Below are positions 34,844-43,825 of a stretch of 64,000 nt of DNA, one piece after another; the first letter of the stretch is position 1; the number at the start of each line of letters is the position of its first letter. The stretch lies in assembly GCF_002754375.1 (NCBI RefSeq), contig NZ_PEFF01000001.1, forward strand, positions 3,675,501 through 3,739,500, given 5' to 3'. A model generated the notes under the pieces. That model was not told where the DNA came from. It searched no databases and was given only the letters and a program-made list of their open reading frames with translations. The DNA is from Variovorax sp. 54. Its GTDB lineage: Bacteria > Pseudomonadota > Gammaproteobacteria > Burkholderiales > Burkholderiaceae_C. Position numbers and translations under genes: made by a program.

Positions 34844-35796
34844 TGAAAAACATCCTCTTCGTCGCCGATCCGCTCGATCACTTCAAGATCTACAAGGACA
34901 CGACCTTCTCGATGATGCGCGAGGCCCAGCGCCGCGGCCACCGCATCGCGGCCTGCTTGCCGCAGGACATCCAGTGGAAGTCCGGTGGGCGCGTCTCGGC
35001 CGTGGTGCAGCAGATCACGCTCACCGGCGATGCCAAGGACTGGTACCACGTCGACATCATCGAGTCGAAGGCGCTGAAAGACTTCGACGCCGTGCTGATG
35101 CGCAAGGACCCGCCTTTCGACGCCGAGTACATCTATTCGACGCACCTGCTGCAGCAGGCCGAGCGCGAGGGCGCGAAGGTGGTCAACTCGCCGCGCGCGC
35201 TGCGCGACCATCCCGAGAAGCTCGCGATCATGGAGTTTCCGCAGTTCGTCACGCCCACGCTGGTCACGCGCAGCGCGCAGGCCGTGCGCGATTTCCATGC
35301 CGAGCATGGCGACATCATCCTGAAGCCGCTCGACGGCATGGGCGGCATGGGCATCTTCCGCGTGAAACAAGACGCGCTGAACCTCGGCTCCATCGTCGAG
35401 ACGCTCAACAAGGACGGCGCCGAAACCATCATGGTGCAGCGCTTCGTGCCCGAGGTGACGCAGGGCGACAAGCGCATCCTGATCATCGCGGGCGAGCCGG
35501 CGCCCTTTGTGCTGGCGCGCATTCCGCAGGGCACCGAGGTGCGCGGCAACCTCGCGGCCGGCGGCAAGGGCGTGGCCCAGCCGCTCACGGCGCGCAACCG
35601 CGAGATCGCCGAAGCCATCGGCAAGGTGCTCGCGCCGCGCGGGCTGCTCTTGATCGGCCTCGACGTGATCGGCGATTCGGTCACCGAGATCAACGTGACC
35701 AGCCCGACCTGCTTTCAGGAGATCACCGAACAGACCGGCTTCGACGTGCCGAAGATGTTCATCGATGCGCTCGAGGCGCACCTGGCCTCGGCCTGA
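34843..35796 (+). CDS. gshB: Glutathione synthetase
   Basis: This 317-residue ATP-grasp enzyme begins with the GshB N-terminal domain (KNILFVADPLDHFKIYKDTT) and has the ATP-binding loop ILKPLDGMGGMGIFRV and the metal-binding DVIGDSVTEINVTSP. By family it adds glycine to gamma-glutamylcysteine. It overlaps the preceding transporter gene by one base. It converges on the TonB receptor gene with only 4 bp between stops. Confidence 0.96.
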   Translation: MKNILFVADPLDHFKIYKDTTFSMMREAQRRGHRIAACLPQDIQWKSGGRVSAVVQQITLTGDAKDWYHVDIIESKALKDFDAVLMRKDPPFDAEYIYSTHLLQQAEREGAKVVNSPRALRDHPEKLAIMEFPQFVTPTLVTRSAQAVRDFHAEHGDIILKPLDGMGGMGIFRVKQDALNLGSIVETLNKDGAETIMVQRFVPEVTQGDKRILIIAGEPAPFVLARIPQGTEVRGNLAAGGKGVAQPLTARNREIAEAIGKVLAPRGLLLIGLDVIGDSVTEINVTSPTCFQEITEQTGFDVPKMFIDALEAHLASA

Positions 35797-35800
35797 ATGA

Positions 35801-37999
35801 TCAGAAGTCGACCGACGCCGACAGCGTGAAGGTGCGCGGCGCACCGAGCACCAGGTAGCCGTTGTTCGGGTAGCCGCCCACCGAAGCCCAGTAATTGCGG
35901 TTGGTCAGGTTGTCGATGCGCGCGCGCACCGTCACCAGCTTGCCGGCCACCTCGGTGAGGTAGCGCGCGCCCAGGTCGAAGCGCGTCCAGCCCGGCACGC
36001 GCAGCGTGTTGGTGGCGTCCGCATAGCTCGGGCCCGTGGACACCACGCGGCCGTCGAGCGAGAGGCCGCGCACGCCCGGCACGTCCCACTCCACACCGAA
36101 GGTGCCCTGCGTCTTCGCGATGCCGATCACTCGGCGGCCGTCGGTCGACGCATTGCCCGTGGCGCGCTGCTTGGCATCGAGGAAGGTGATGCCGCCCATC
36201 AGGCGCACGCCCTTGGTCGCTTCGCCGAACGCGGTCAGCTCCAGGCCCTGGTGGCGGTCGCGGCCTTCGGCCACGTAGTAGCCGGCGCTGTTGATGAGGG
36301 CGCGCGGCTTGTCGGTCGTGAAGAAGGCCAGGCCACCGCCGATGCGGCCGCCGTCGAACTTGATGCCGATCTCCTTCTGCTTCGACACATAGGGCGAGAG
36401 CTGCGTGCCGGCGTTGCGCACGGCGCCGCTGGTCGACACCGTGGGCGCGGTGTCGCCCTTGCTCAGGCCTTCGATGTAGTTCGCGTAGAGCGACACCTGC
36501 GGCTGCAGCTTGAACACGAAGCCGGCCATCGGGCTGGTGCGGCTCTTCTCATACGCGGTGGGCTTGCCGGTGTCGTAGGCGAAGTCGGTGCTTTCGAGCT
36601 TCTGGCGGCGCACGCCGAGCGTGAGCTGCGCGCGGTCGTCCAGGAACGACAGCGTGTCGCCGATCGCCAGGCTGCTCAGGCGCGTCTGCGTCAGCAGCGC
36701 GGGGTTGTCCAGGTCGTTGCCGCGGAACGCGCTCGCCGTGTAGGCCGGAATCGGGTAGCCGACGGGCGCGTACAGGTTGCTCTTCAGGTTGTTGAAGAAG
36801 TCCCACTGGTAGGCGTTCTTCTCCTTGAGCTGGTAGTACGAATACGAGGCCACCACCGTGTGGTTCACCGGGCCGGTCGTGAACTTGCCGCGCACGCCGG
36901 CTTCGGCCGTGCGGGTGTTGTCCTGGCGCTGGTTCTCGAAGCGCGACATGTTGCCCATGCCGAGGTTGTTCGTCACCGTGAGGCCGGCGAGCGAATTGCC
37001 CTCGTGGCTCTTGCGCGCGCCGCCGGCGATCCAGGCCGTCACGTTGTCGGTGATGTCGTACTCGCCGCGCAGCGAGCCGAAGGTGTCGCGCTCGTTGGAG
37101 TAGGTCCAGGGCTGCGCGTAGTTGAGCTGGTTGTCGGGTGCCGACGGCACGCGCGTCACGCCGGCGCCGAGCGTCACGTTCGGGCGCGTGCGCGACAGGC
37201 GGTGTTCCTGGTGGCCGAGGTCTGCCGAGATGCGCGCGTTGCGGCTGCGCCAGTCGAAGCCGACCGAGGCCACATCGAGCTTCACCTGCTCGGCGTTCAC
37301 GCCGGTGCCGCCGTCGCGGTGGGCCGCGTTCAGGCGCACGCCCAGGCTCTGGTCGGGCCCGAAGCGGCGCGCGATGTCGGTCGACACATAGCTCTGCGAG
37401 CCGCTGGCCGTGCCGAGCGTGACCTGCGTCAGCGGGTCGTTCGGTGCGCGCTTGGGCAGCAGGTTGATGTTGCCGCCGATGCCGCCGCCCGTGGGCGTGG
37501 CGCCGTTCAGGAACGCGCTCGCGCCGCGCAGCACCTCGACGCGCTCGAACAGCTCCGACGAGATGTACTGGCGCGGCAGCAGGCCGTACAGGCCGTTGTA
37601 GGCGATGTCGTCTGAATTCACCACGAAGCCGCGAATGAAGTACGACTCCTGGAAGTTGCCGAAGCCCCGCGCCACGCGCACCGACGGGTCGTTCTGCAGC
37701 ACGTCGGCCACGCTCTTGGCCTGCTGGTTCTGGATCAGCTCGTGCGTGTAGCTGGTGCTGGAGAAGGGCGAATCCATCATGTCCTGGTTGCCCAGGATGC
37801 CCACGCGCCCGCCGCGCGCCACCTGCCCGCCCGCGAAGGGCTTGGTCAGGCCTTCGGCCGAGGCGTCGGCGCTGGCTTCGACGGTGACGGTGCTCAGCGT
37901 GCCGCTGGCGGGTGGCGTCTGCGCCAGGGCCGTCAGGGCGTGAAGGGCCAGCAGCGAGGCGGCCACGGTCGGGCGGAGGAAGAAACGAGGTGCGGACAT
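35801..37999 (-). CDS. TonB-dependent siderophore receptor
   Basis: This 732-residue outer membrane protein has a signal peptide ending near LTALAQT, a plug domain (KSVADVLQNDPSVRV, YFIRGF, VEVLRGASAFLNG), a beta-barrel, and a terminal Phe as needed by BAM. By family it imports an iron-siderophore using TonB-ExbBD. The ligand is not visible. A Fur-box-like sequence lies about 22 bp before the start. It stands alone with no biosynthesis genes, which suggests use of foreign siderophores. Confidence 0.9.
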   Translation of the reverse strand: MSAPRFFLRPTVAASLLALHALTALAQTPPASGTLSTVTVEASADASAEGLTKPFAGGQVARGGRVGILGNQDMMDSPFSSTSYTHELIQNQQAKSVADVLQNDPSVRVARGFGNFQESYFIRGFVVNSDDIAYNGLYGLLPRQYISSELFERVEVLRGASAFLNGATPTGGGIGGNINLLPKRAPNDPLTQVTLGTASGSQSYVSTDIARRFGPDQSLGVRLNAAHRDGGTGVNAEQVKLDVASVGFDWRSRNARISADLGHQEHRLSRTRPNVTLGAGVTRVPSAPDNQLNYAQPWTYSNERDTFGSLRGEYDITDNVTAWIAGGARKSHEGNSLAGLTVTNNLGMGNMSRFENQRQDNTRTAEAGVRGKFTTGPVNHTVVASYSYYQLKEKNAYQWDFFNNLKSNLYAPVGYPIPAYTASAFRGNDLDNPALLTQTRLSSLAIGDTLSFLDDRAQLTLGVRRQKLESTDFAYDTGKPTAYEKSRTSPMAGFVFKLQPQVSLYANYIEGLSKGDTAPTVSTSGAVRNAGTQLSPYVSKQKEIGIKFDGGRIGGGLAFFTTDKPRALINSAGYYVAEGRDRHQGLELTAFGEATKGVRLMGGITFLDAKQRATGNASTDGRRVIGIAKTQGTFGVEWDVPGVRGLSLDGRVVSTGPSYADATNTLRVPGWTRFDLGARYLTEVAGKLVTVRARIDNLTNRNYWASVGGYPNNGYLVLGAPRTFTLSASVDF

Positions 38000-38020
38000 G
38001 AAAGATCGACCGGATGCAAA

Positions 38021-38035
38021 TGAGAACGGTTATTG
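38021..38035 (-). promoter_or_regulatory. Fur-box-like site
   Basis: TGAGAACGGTTATTG matches the 7-1-7 Fur consensus TGATAAT-n-ATTATCA at about 10 of 14 positions. It lies in a short AT-rich stretch upstream of the TonB receptor gene, where Fe-Fur repression would be expected; fur itself is at 7 kb. Confidence 0.5.
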
Positions 38036-38114
38036 TTCATTGTTTGCACTCACTCATCGATACTTTCTTGCACTGTTGCAAAAAAGTGTCAGCCAAAAGA
38101 CTGAGTTTTTCGCC

Positions 38115-38882
38115 TCAGCGTGGCATCCGTTGGCCGTCCACGAACACATGCAACTCACCCGAGGTGAAGGGCGTCCAGGTCTCGTTGGTGGTGAGCGGCG
38201 CCGTCACCACCACGGCCACGCGGTCGGTGGGCGTGGTGTGCTGGGCGAAGTCGATGGCCAGGTCTTCGTCCGAGAGCTGCGCCGTCACGAAGGGATGGCG
38301 GCGTTCCACGTACCAGAGGTTGGTGGAGGCATGCGCCCACAGCGCCTGCCCGTTCGACAGCATGAAGTTGAAGGTGCCGTGCGCCGCGAGCTGCGGCGCC
38401 AGTTCGCGCAGCGTGAGCGTGAGCTCCTCGACGCTGGGCACGCCCGCGTGCGACTTGGCCAGCTCCTGCATGATCCAGCAGAAGGCGTGCTCGCTGTCGG
38501 TGTTGCCCACCGGGTGGAAGTTGCCGTGCAGGCGCGGGCGAAAGTCCTTCAGGTCGCCGTTGTGGGCGAACACCCAGTAGCGGCCCCACAGCTCGCGCAC
38601 GAAGGGGTGGCAGTTCTGCAGATTCACTTCGCCCTGCGTCGCCTTGCGGATGTGCGCGATGACGTTGCGGCTTTGAATCGGGTAGCGCCGGATCAGCTCC
38701 GCCACCGGCGACTCGCAGGCCGGCTGGTGGTCGACGAAGTGGCGCAGCCCGCGGTCCTCGAAGAACGCGATGCCCCAGCCGTCGGCATGGTGGTCGGTGC
38801 GGCCACCGCGCTGCGCGAACCCCGTGAAGCTGAAGGTCACGTCGGTCGGCGTGTTGCAGTTCATCCCTAGCAATTGGCACAT
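38115..38882 (-). CDS. Class II glutamine amidotransferase
   Basis: From ATG 38882 the protein has 255 residues and starts MCQLLGMNCN, placing the N-terminal nucleophile Cys2 after Met removal. That fixes the start against the longer open frame. RGGRTDHHADGWGIAFFE and AHNGDLKDF are typical of the YafJ-like stand-alone class II amidotransferases. The acceptor is unknown. It is the last gene of the minus-strand amidohydrolase array. Confidence 0.88.
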   Translation of the reverse strand: MCQLLGMNCNTPTDVTFSFTGFAQRGGRTDHHADGWGIAFFEDRGLRHFVDHQPACESPVAELIRRYPIQSRNVIAHIRKATQGEVNLQNCHPFVRELWGRYWVFAHNGDLKDFRPRLHGNFHPVGNTDSEHAFCWIMQELAKSHAGVPSVEELTLTLRELAPQLAAHGTFNFMLSNGQALWAHASTNLWYVERRHPFVTAQLSDEDLAIDFAQHTTPTDRVAVVVTAPLTTNETWTPFTSGELHVFVDGQRMPR

Positions 38883-38902
38883 GGCTGTGATTAGACCGCG
38901 AT

Positions 38903-39523
38903 TCAGAGTTGGGAGGAGGAGGCGGGCAGCCGCAGCCACCCGAGCACGCGTTCGGTGCCCAGGTGCGTGCGCCCCTCAGCGAGCGCCAGCGGCAGGCGCT
39001 CGCGCGAGGTGCCGAAGGGCCCGGGGTTCTGCTGCACGATCTCGACCGCGTCGGCGTCCACGCGCGACACGATCGCCACATGGCCGTAGGGATTGAAGAG
39101 CCACGGCGCGAACACGACGATGTCGCCCACGGCCGGCGCGCTCGCGCCGCCGTTGCGGTGCTGCACCAGGTTGCGCGCCGTGTTCAGCGCGCCGTCTGCC
39201 ACGGCCGCGTCGAAGAAGGCCTTGGCGTGCCCCCGCGCCTCGGGCATGCGGTGCTGGTGGCGCTCGTAGTAGTAGCGCTTGACGAACTCCACGCACTGCC
39301 AGCGCAGGCCGATGTTGTAGCCGTCGGGCGCGAGGCTGCGGCCGTCGACGTGGTTGATGGCGCCGTTGTAGTACACCGGCACGCCCTCGAACTGGTCGAT
39401 CACCTCGCCGGGCGCATGCGTCGGGTTGACGTTGAAGCGGCTCGCGGCCCACAGGCCGAGCAGGGCGACGAGAACGAGGGCAGCGAGAACGACGACGGCG
39501 CGGCGGGTGATGAAACGGGGCAT
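38903..39523 (-). CDS. Membrane-anchored CHAP-domain amidase
   Basis: This 206-residue protein has an N-terminal membrane anchor (about residues 8-28) followed by a CHAP domain. The catalytic Cys77 lies in WQCVEFVKRYYYE, His148 in YGHVAIVS and a supporting Asn at about 166. The Cys region resembles the amidase domain of glutathionylspermidine synthetase/amidase more than phage lysins. The substrate (glutathionylspermidine or cell-wall peptide) is inferred, not shown. It is likely periplasm-facing. Confidence 0.75.
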   Translation of the reverse strand: MPRFITRRAVVVLAALVLVALLGLWAASRFNVNPTHAPGEVIDQFEGVPVYYNGAINHVDGRSLAPDGYNIGLRWQCVEFVKRYYYERHQHRMPEARGHAKAFFDAAVADGALNTARNLVQHRNGGASAPAVGDIVVFAPWLFNPYGHVAIVSRVDADAVEIVQQNPGPFGTSRERLPLALAEGRTHLGTERVLGWLRLPASSSQL

Positions 39524-39590
39524 GGACTTTGAAGCAGGCAGCGCGGCCCCCCACGGGCCGTCGCCGACGAGCTTAGTCCATGCGACCGGA

Positions 39591-40712
39591 TCAAAAGCCG
39601 TGCAACGCCGCCATCTCGCCCATCAATTCACGCTGGAACGCATCGAAGCGCGCCGACGGTTGCTGCAGCCCGAAGAACTCGCTGAACGGGTCTTCCACCT
39701 CGGTGCGGTGCCCCGACAGCTCTTCCACCACCGCCAGCCCGCAGAAGGGCACGCAGGCTTCCGAGTAGCCGCCTTCGTGCACCACCACCACGCGCCCGTC
39801 GCAGTGCTTCGCGGCCAGCGCGTTGACCTGCCGCATCATCTGGCGGAACGACTCGGGGTGCAGCTGCATGCGCGCCAGCGGATCGACGCCGTTGGCGTCC
39901 AGCCCGCTCGCCACCACGATCAGCTCGGGCTGGTAGCGGTCGATCACCGGCGTCACGATGCGCTCGAAGGCATGCATGTAGGCCGCGTGCCCGCCGCCGG
40001 GCTGCAGCGGAATGTTGACGTTGAAGCCCAGCCCCGCGCCCGTGCCGCGGTCTTCGGCGCCGCTGTAGCCCGGGGGAAAGCAGTTTTCCTGGTGCAGCGA
40101 CAGCGTGAGCACGTCGGGGCGGTCGTAGAAGATTTCCTGCGTGCCGTTGCCGTGGTGCACGTCCCAGTCGATCACGGCCACGCGGCCCAGGCCGTGGCGC
40201 GCCTTCATGGTCTCGATGGCGACCGCGATGTTGTTGAACAGGCAGAAGCCCATGCTGTGCTCGCGCAGGCAGTGGTGGCCCGGCGGTCGCGTGAGCGCAA
40301 ACGCGTTGCGGTGGCGGCCCTGCAGCACGCTGTCCATCGCGGCAATGGCCAGGCCGGTCGAGAGCTTCGCGATCTCGTAGCTGCCCGGGCCGAAGGGCGC
40401 CACCTCGCCCAGGTCGCCGCCGCCGGCATCGCTGGCGGCCTTGAACTTCTGCAGGTAGCCGGCGGGATGCACGCGCTGCAGGTCTTCTTCGCTGGCCATC
40501 GGCGCGCTCAGCACATCGAGTTGCGCGGTGAGGCCCGACACGTCCATCAACGACTTGATGCGGCGCTTGGAGTCGGGCGACTCGGCCATGCCGCTGCCGG
40601 CCATGGGCTGCACCCAGCCGCCCACCGGCAGGAACAGCGCATGCAGCCCGCCGGGCACATGCCAGAAGGTGCGTTCGTCGTGAAAGAAGGCGGTGGTCTT
40701 CATGTCTTTCAT
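39591..40712 (-). CDS. Histone-deacetylase-family amidohydrolase
   Basis: This 373-residue protein has the HDAC-family zinc site: His146/His147 (RPPGHHCLREH), Asp184 and His186 (DWDVHHGNGT), Asp272 (ASGLDANGVDP), and a Tyr at 316 (HEGGYSEA). Bacterial members deacetylate acetylpolyamines or other small amides. Start codons at 40712 and 40703 are both possible. It begins 6 bp after the Bug gene. Confidence 0.88.
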   Translation of the reverse strand: MKDMKTTAFFHDERTFWHVPGGLHALFLPVGGWVQPMAGSGMAESPDSKRRIKSLMDVSGLTAQLDVLSAPMASEEDLQRVHPAGYLQKFKAASDAGGGDLGEVAPFGPGSYEIAKLSTGLAIAAMDSVLQGRHRNAFALTRPPGHHCLREHSMGFCLFNNIAVAIETMKARHGLGRVAVIDWDVHHGNGTQEIFYDRPDVLTLSLHQENCFPPGYSGAEDRGTGAGLGFNVNIPLQPGGGHAAYMHAFERIVTPVIDRYQPELIVVASGLDANGVDPLARMQLHPESFRQMMRQVNALAAKHCDGRVVVVHEGGYSEACVPFCGLAVVEELSGHRTEVEDPFSEFFGLQQPSARFDAFQRELMGEMAALHGF

Positions 40713-40718
40713 CTCTCT

Positions 40719-41702
40719 TTACTCCGGGCGAAGTTGGACGGACTTGGCGATGGCGCGGTAGCGCACCATGTCGGCCTGGTAGTCGCGGCGCAGCTCGGCC
40801 AGCGTCTGTTCGGGCGCCACCTTGCTGCCGCCGAGCTCCAGCGCGCGGCGCAGCTCGGGCTTGTGCATCATCTGGTTGAAGGCCGTGTGCAGCCGTTGCT
40901 GCGCTTCTTCGGGCACGCGGTGCGACACCTGGATGCCCGCCCACAGGCTGTAGACGAAATCGTCCAGGCCCTTGCTGTTGCGGATCAGCGGAATGGCCGT
41001 GAAGCGCTCGTGCGGCGCCGAGGCCGCGATGCCCAGTGCCTTGACCTTGCCGGCGTCCAGCAGGTCGGGCACGTTGCCGGCCAGCGGTGCAAACACCAGG
41101 TCGATCTGCCCGCCCAGCAGGTCGTTCACCAGCGGCGCGAAGCCCTTGTAGGGCACGTGCAGCATCTTCGTGCCCGTCTGCTGCATGAAGCGCTCGCCCA
41201 GCAGGTGATACAGCGAGCCGGGGCCGATGCTGCCGTAGCTCAGCTCCTTGGTGCCGGGCCGGCGCAGCAGCGCGATGAGTTCGTCGACGCTGCCTGCGCC
41301 CAGGTCCTTGCGCGCCAGCAGCACCATCGAGGTGACGGCCATCACACCGATGGGCCGGAAGTCTTCGGCCTTGTAGCGCGCGCTGCTGAGCGTGAGCGGC
41401 GTGAGCATCAGCTCCATCGGCGAACCCAGCAGCAGCGCCGAGCCGTCGGCCGGTGCGTTCGCCGCCTTCATCACGCCGAGCGAGCCGCTGGCGCCGGGCA
41501 CGTTGTCGACGATGGCCGGCTGGCCCAGCAGCCGCGACAGTTCGGGCGCGGCCAGCCGCGCGTTGATGTCGGAGCCGCCGCCCGCGGGGTAGGGCACGAT
41601 CAGGTTCAGGGTCTTGCCCCCCAGGCCCTGGGCCAGGGCGGACAGGGCAAAGGGGGACAGGCCGACGGCCAGGCCGGCAGCCATCAACGAACGTCTGCGC
41701 AT
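40719..41702 (-). CDS. Bug-type solute-binding protein
   Basis: This 327-residue protein has an RRR signal peptide ending near ALAQGLG, then the Bug/TctC fold (LNLIVPYPAGGGSDINARL). By family it is a periplasmic binding protein for carboxylates; many such genes occur in this lineage without partner permeases. No TctA/TctB gene is adjacent. It is coupled to the HDAC-like gene downstream. Confidence 0.88.
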   Translation of the reverse strand: MRRRSLMAAGLAVGLSPFALSALAQGLGGKTLNLIVPYPAGGGSDINARLAAPELSRLLGQPAIVDNVPGASGSLGVMKAANAPADGSALLLGSPMELMLTPLTLSSARYKAEDFRPIGVMAVTSMVLLARKDLGAGSVDELIALLRRPGTKELSYGSIGPGSLYHLLGERFMQQTGTKMLHVPYKGFAPLVNDLLGGQIDLVFAPLAGNVPDLLDAGKVKALGIAASAPHERFTAIPLIRNSKGLDDFVYSLWAGIQVSHRVPEEAQQRLHTAFNQMMHKPELRRALELGGSKVAPEQTLAELRRDYQADMVRYRAIAKSVQLRPE

Positions 41703-41769
41703 GGGTTCTCTCCTCGGGTTGTGTGTGATGTGTCGGAGTACGGAAACGGGGGGCTTGCTGTTGCTACGG

Positions 41770-43224
41770 CTACTGCAGCAGCAGCGGCGATTGCACGTTC
41801 GCGAAGGGCACGGCCTGGTGCCAGCCGTGCGCCATGCGCAGCACGTCGAGGTCGGCGCCGGGGCGACCGATGAGCTGCAGGCCCATCGGCAGGCCGCGCG
41901 TGCCCTCGGCCTGCGAGAAGCCGGCCGGGATCGCCATCGCGGGCAGGCCGGCGAGCGACGGGCCGATCGTCACTTCCATCCAGCGGTGGTAGGTGTCCAT
42001 GGCGCGGCCGCCGACCTCGCGCGGCCAGTGCGTGTCGACCGGCAGCGGGAACACCTGCGCGGCCGGCAGCACCAGGAAGTCGAAGCGTTCGAAGAGCTGC
42101 AGCAGCGCGGCATGCCACTGCGTGCGCGTGACAGCCGCCTCATGCAGCGCGGCGGCGCTCAGGCGCTCGCCCTTTTCGATTTCCCAGCAGGCCTCGGGCT
42201 TGAGCTGCGCGCGCGTGGCCGGGTCGGCATGCAGCCCGCGCAGCGCACCGGCCACGATGAAGCCGCGCAGGCGCAGCCAGGCGGTCCACAGGGCGTTGAA
42301 ATCGAAAGCGGGCACAGCGGGCGCAACGCTGCAGCCCAGCGTGTCGAAATGCCGCAGCGCCGATTCGCACAGCGCCATCACGCCCGGGTCCATCGGCAGG
42401 TGGCCGCCAAGGTCGCCGAGCCACGCGACGCGCTTGCCGCGCAACTCTGCATCGAGCGGCTGCGCGAAGACCTCGCCGTCGCCCGCCAGACTCAACGGCG
42501 AACGCGCGTCATAGCCGGCCTGCACCGACAGCAGCCAGGCCACGTCCTCGGGCGTGCGGCCCATCGGCCCTTCGCAGCCCAGCTGCTGGAAGAACAGCTC
42601 CGGCCCCGGCCCGATGGGCACGCGGCCCAGCGAAGGCCGCAGGCCGTAGACGTGGTTCCAGGCTGCGGGGTTGCGCAGCGAGCCCATCATGTCGCTGCCG
42701 TCGGCCACCGGCAGCATGTGCAGTGCGAGTGCCACTGCGGCGCCGCCGCTGCTGCCGCCGGCCGCGTGGTCGAGGTTCCATGCGTTGCGCGTGGTGCCGA
42801 ACACCGTGTTGTAGGTGTGCGAGCCCAGTCCGAACTCGGGCGTGTTGCTGCGCCCCACGAACACGGCGCCGGCGCGGCGCAGGCGCTCGACCATGATCGC
42901 GTCGTGCGGCGTGACCTGCTTCGCGAACACCGGGCTGCCCATGGTGGTGGGCAGGCCGGCGGTGGCGACGAAGTCTTTCGGCGCCATCGGGAAGCCGTGC
43001 AGCCGGCCCACCGCGTCGCCACGTGCGAGCTGTGCATCGCAGGCATCGGCCTGGCGCAGCATCTCCTCGGGCGCTTGCAGCGAGACCAATGCGTTGACCT
43101 GCGGGTTGAGGCGGTCGATGCGCGCGAGGCAGGTCTGCATCAGTTCGCGGCACGAGAGCTCGCGGTGTTGCAGGGCGGCGGCGAGCGCGCGGGCGCTCGG
43201 CAAGGGCGGCAGGGTGGCGGACAT
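41770..43224 (-). CDS. Amidase-signature family amidase
   Basis: This 484-residue enzyme has the Ser-cisSer-Lys triad region: Lys83 (PMAPKDFVATAG), the cis-Ser in HAAGGSSGGAAVALA near 158, and the nucleophile in GSDMMGSLRNPAA near 182. By family it hydrolyses amides; the substrate is not visible. It is the first gene of the five-gene minus-strand array. Confidence 0.88.
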   Translation of the reverse strand: MSATLPPLPSARALAAALQHRELSCRELMQTCLARIDRLNPQVNALVSLQAPEEMLRQADACDAQLARGDAVGRLHGFPMAPKDFVATAGLPTTMGSPVFAKQVTPHDAIMVERLRRAGAVFVGRSNTPEFGLGSHTYNTVFGTTRNAWNLDHAAGGSSGGAAVALALHMLPVADGSDMMGSLRNPAAWNHVYGLRPSLGRVPIGPGPELFFQQLGCEGPMGRTPEDVAWLLSVQAGYDARSPLSLAGDGEVFAQPLDAELRGKRVAWLGDLGGHLPMDPGVMALCESALRHFDTLGCSVAPAVPAFDFNALWTAWLRLRGFIVAGALRGLHADPATRAQLKPEACWEIEKGERLSAAALHEAAVTRTQWHAALLQLFERFDFLVLPAAQVFPLPVDTHWPREVGGRAMDTYHRWMEVTIGPSLAGLPAMAIPAGFSQAEGTRGLPMGLQLIGRPGADLDVLRMAHGWHQAVPFANVQSPLLLQ

Positions 43225-43386
43225 ATGGCGATCGACGATAGCGATCGCCTTGCCACGCCGGTATCAAGAATCGGCAAAGTTGCGGGCGGCCAGACCCCGG
43301 GATTCCCCTTGGCCGGCAGGCCGCCGACGGTGCCGCACGAGCGCCCGCCCGGGCGTATGCTTGCGCGCCGCGGAGGGTTTTCAAAG

Positions 43387-43806
43387 ATGCTTCCCATCGT
43401 CGTTGCGCTCATGGCGACCGTCATCCTGCTGGTCTGGATGGGGTTCTTCATGATGGGCTCGCTGCCCTTGCTCGTGCTCTCGCACGACACCCCGCTGGAC
43501 TCGCGCTTCATCCGCGGCCTGTTCAACGTCTACTACGTGGCCGTGGTGCTGACCGCGAGCGCGGCGGCGCTCAGCTATGCGTGGTGCGGCAAGCCCGTCT
43601 TCGCCGTCGGCATGGCCCTCATCGCCGGCCTGGCGTTCGCGCTGCGCCGCTGGCTCATCATTCCGCGCATGGACGTGCTGCGCCACACGATCCCGGCGAC
43701 GGGCACGTCGATCGTGCAGTTCCGCAAGCTGCACATCACGGGGATGGTGTTGAACGTGATGCAGCTGGGCACGGTGGCCTGGGCGCTCACGCAACTGGGG
43801 CTGTGA
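43387..43806 (+). CDS. Small inner membrane protein of unknown function
   Basis: This 139-residue protein has four hydrophobic segments (residues about 5-25, 38-62, 66-90 and 112-138). I do not recognise the family. It is divergent from the amidase array and converges with the binding-protein gene. The ATG at 43387 is preceded by a GGAGG-like sequence at 43372-43376. Confidence 0.55.
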   Translation: MLPIVVALMATVILLVWMGFFMMGSLPLLVLSHDTPLDSRFIRGLFNVYYVAVVLTASAAALSYAWCGKPVFAVGMALIAGLAFALRRWLIIPRMDVLRHTIPATGTSIVQFRKLHITGMVLNVMQLGTVAWALTQLGL

Positions 43807-43825
43807 GCGGGGCCAGCCTCTGTCT

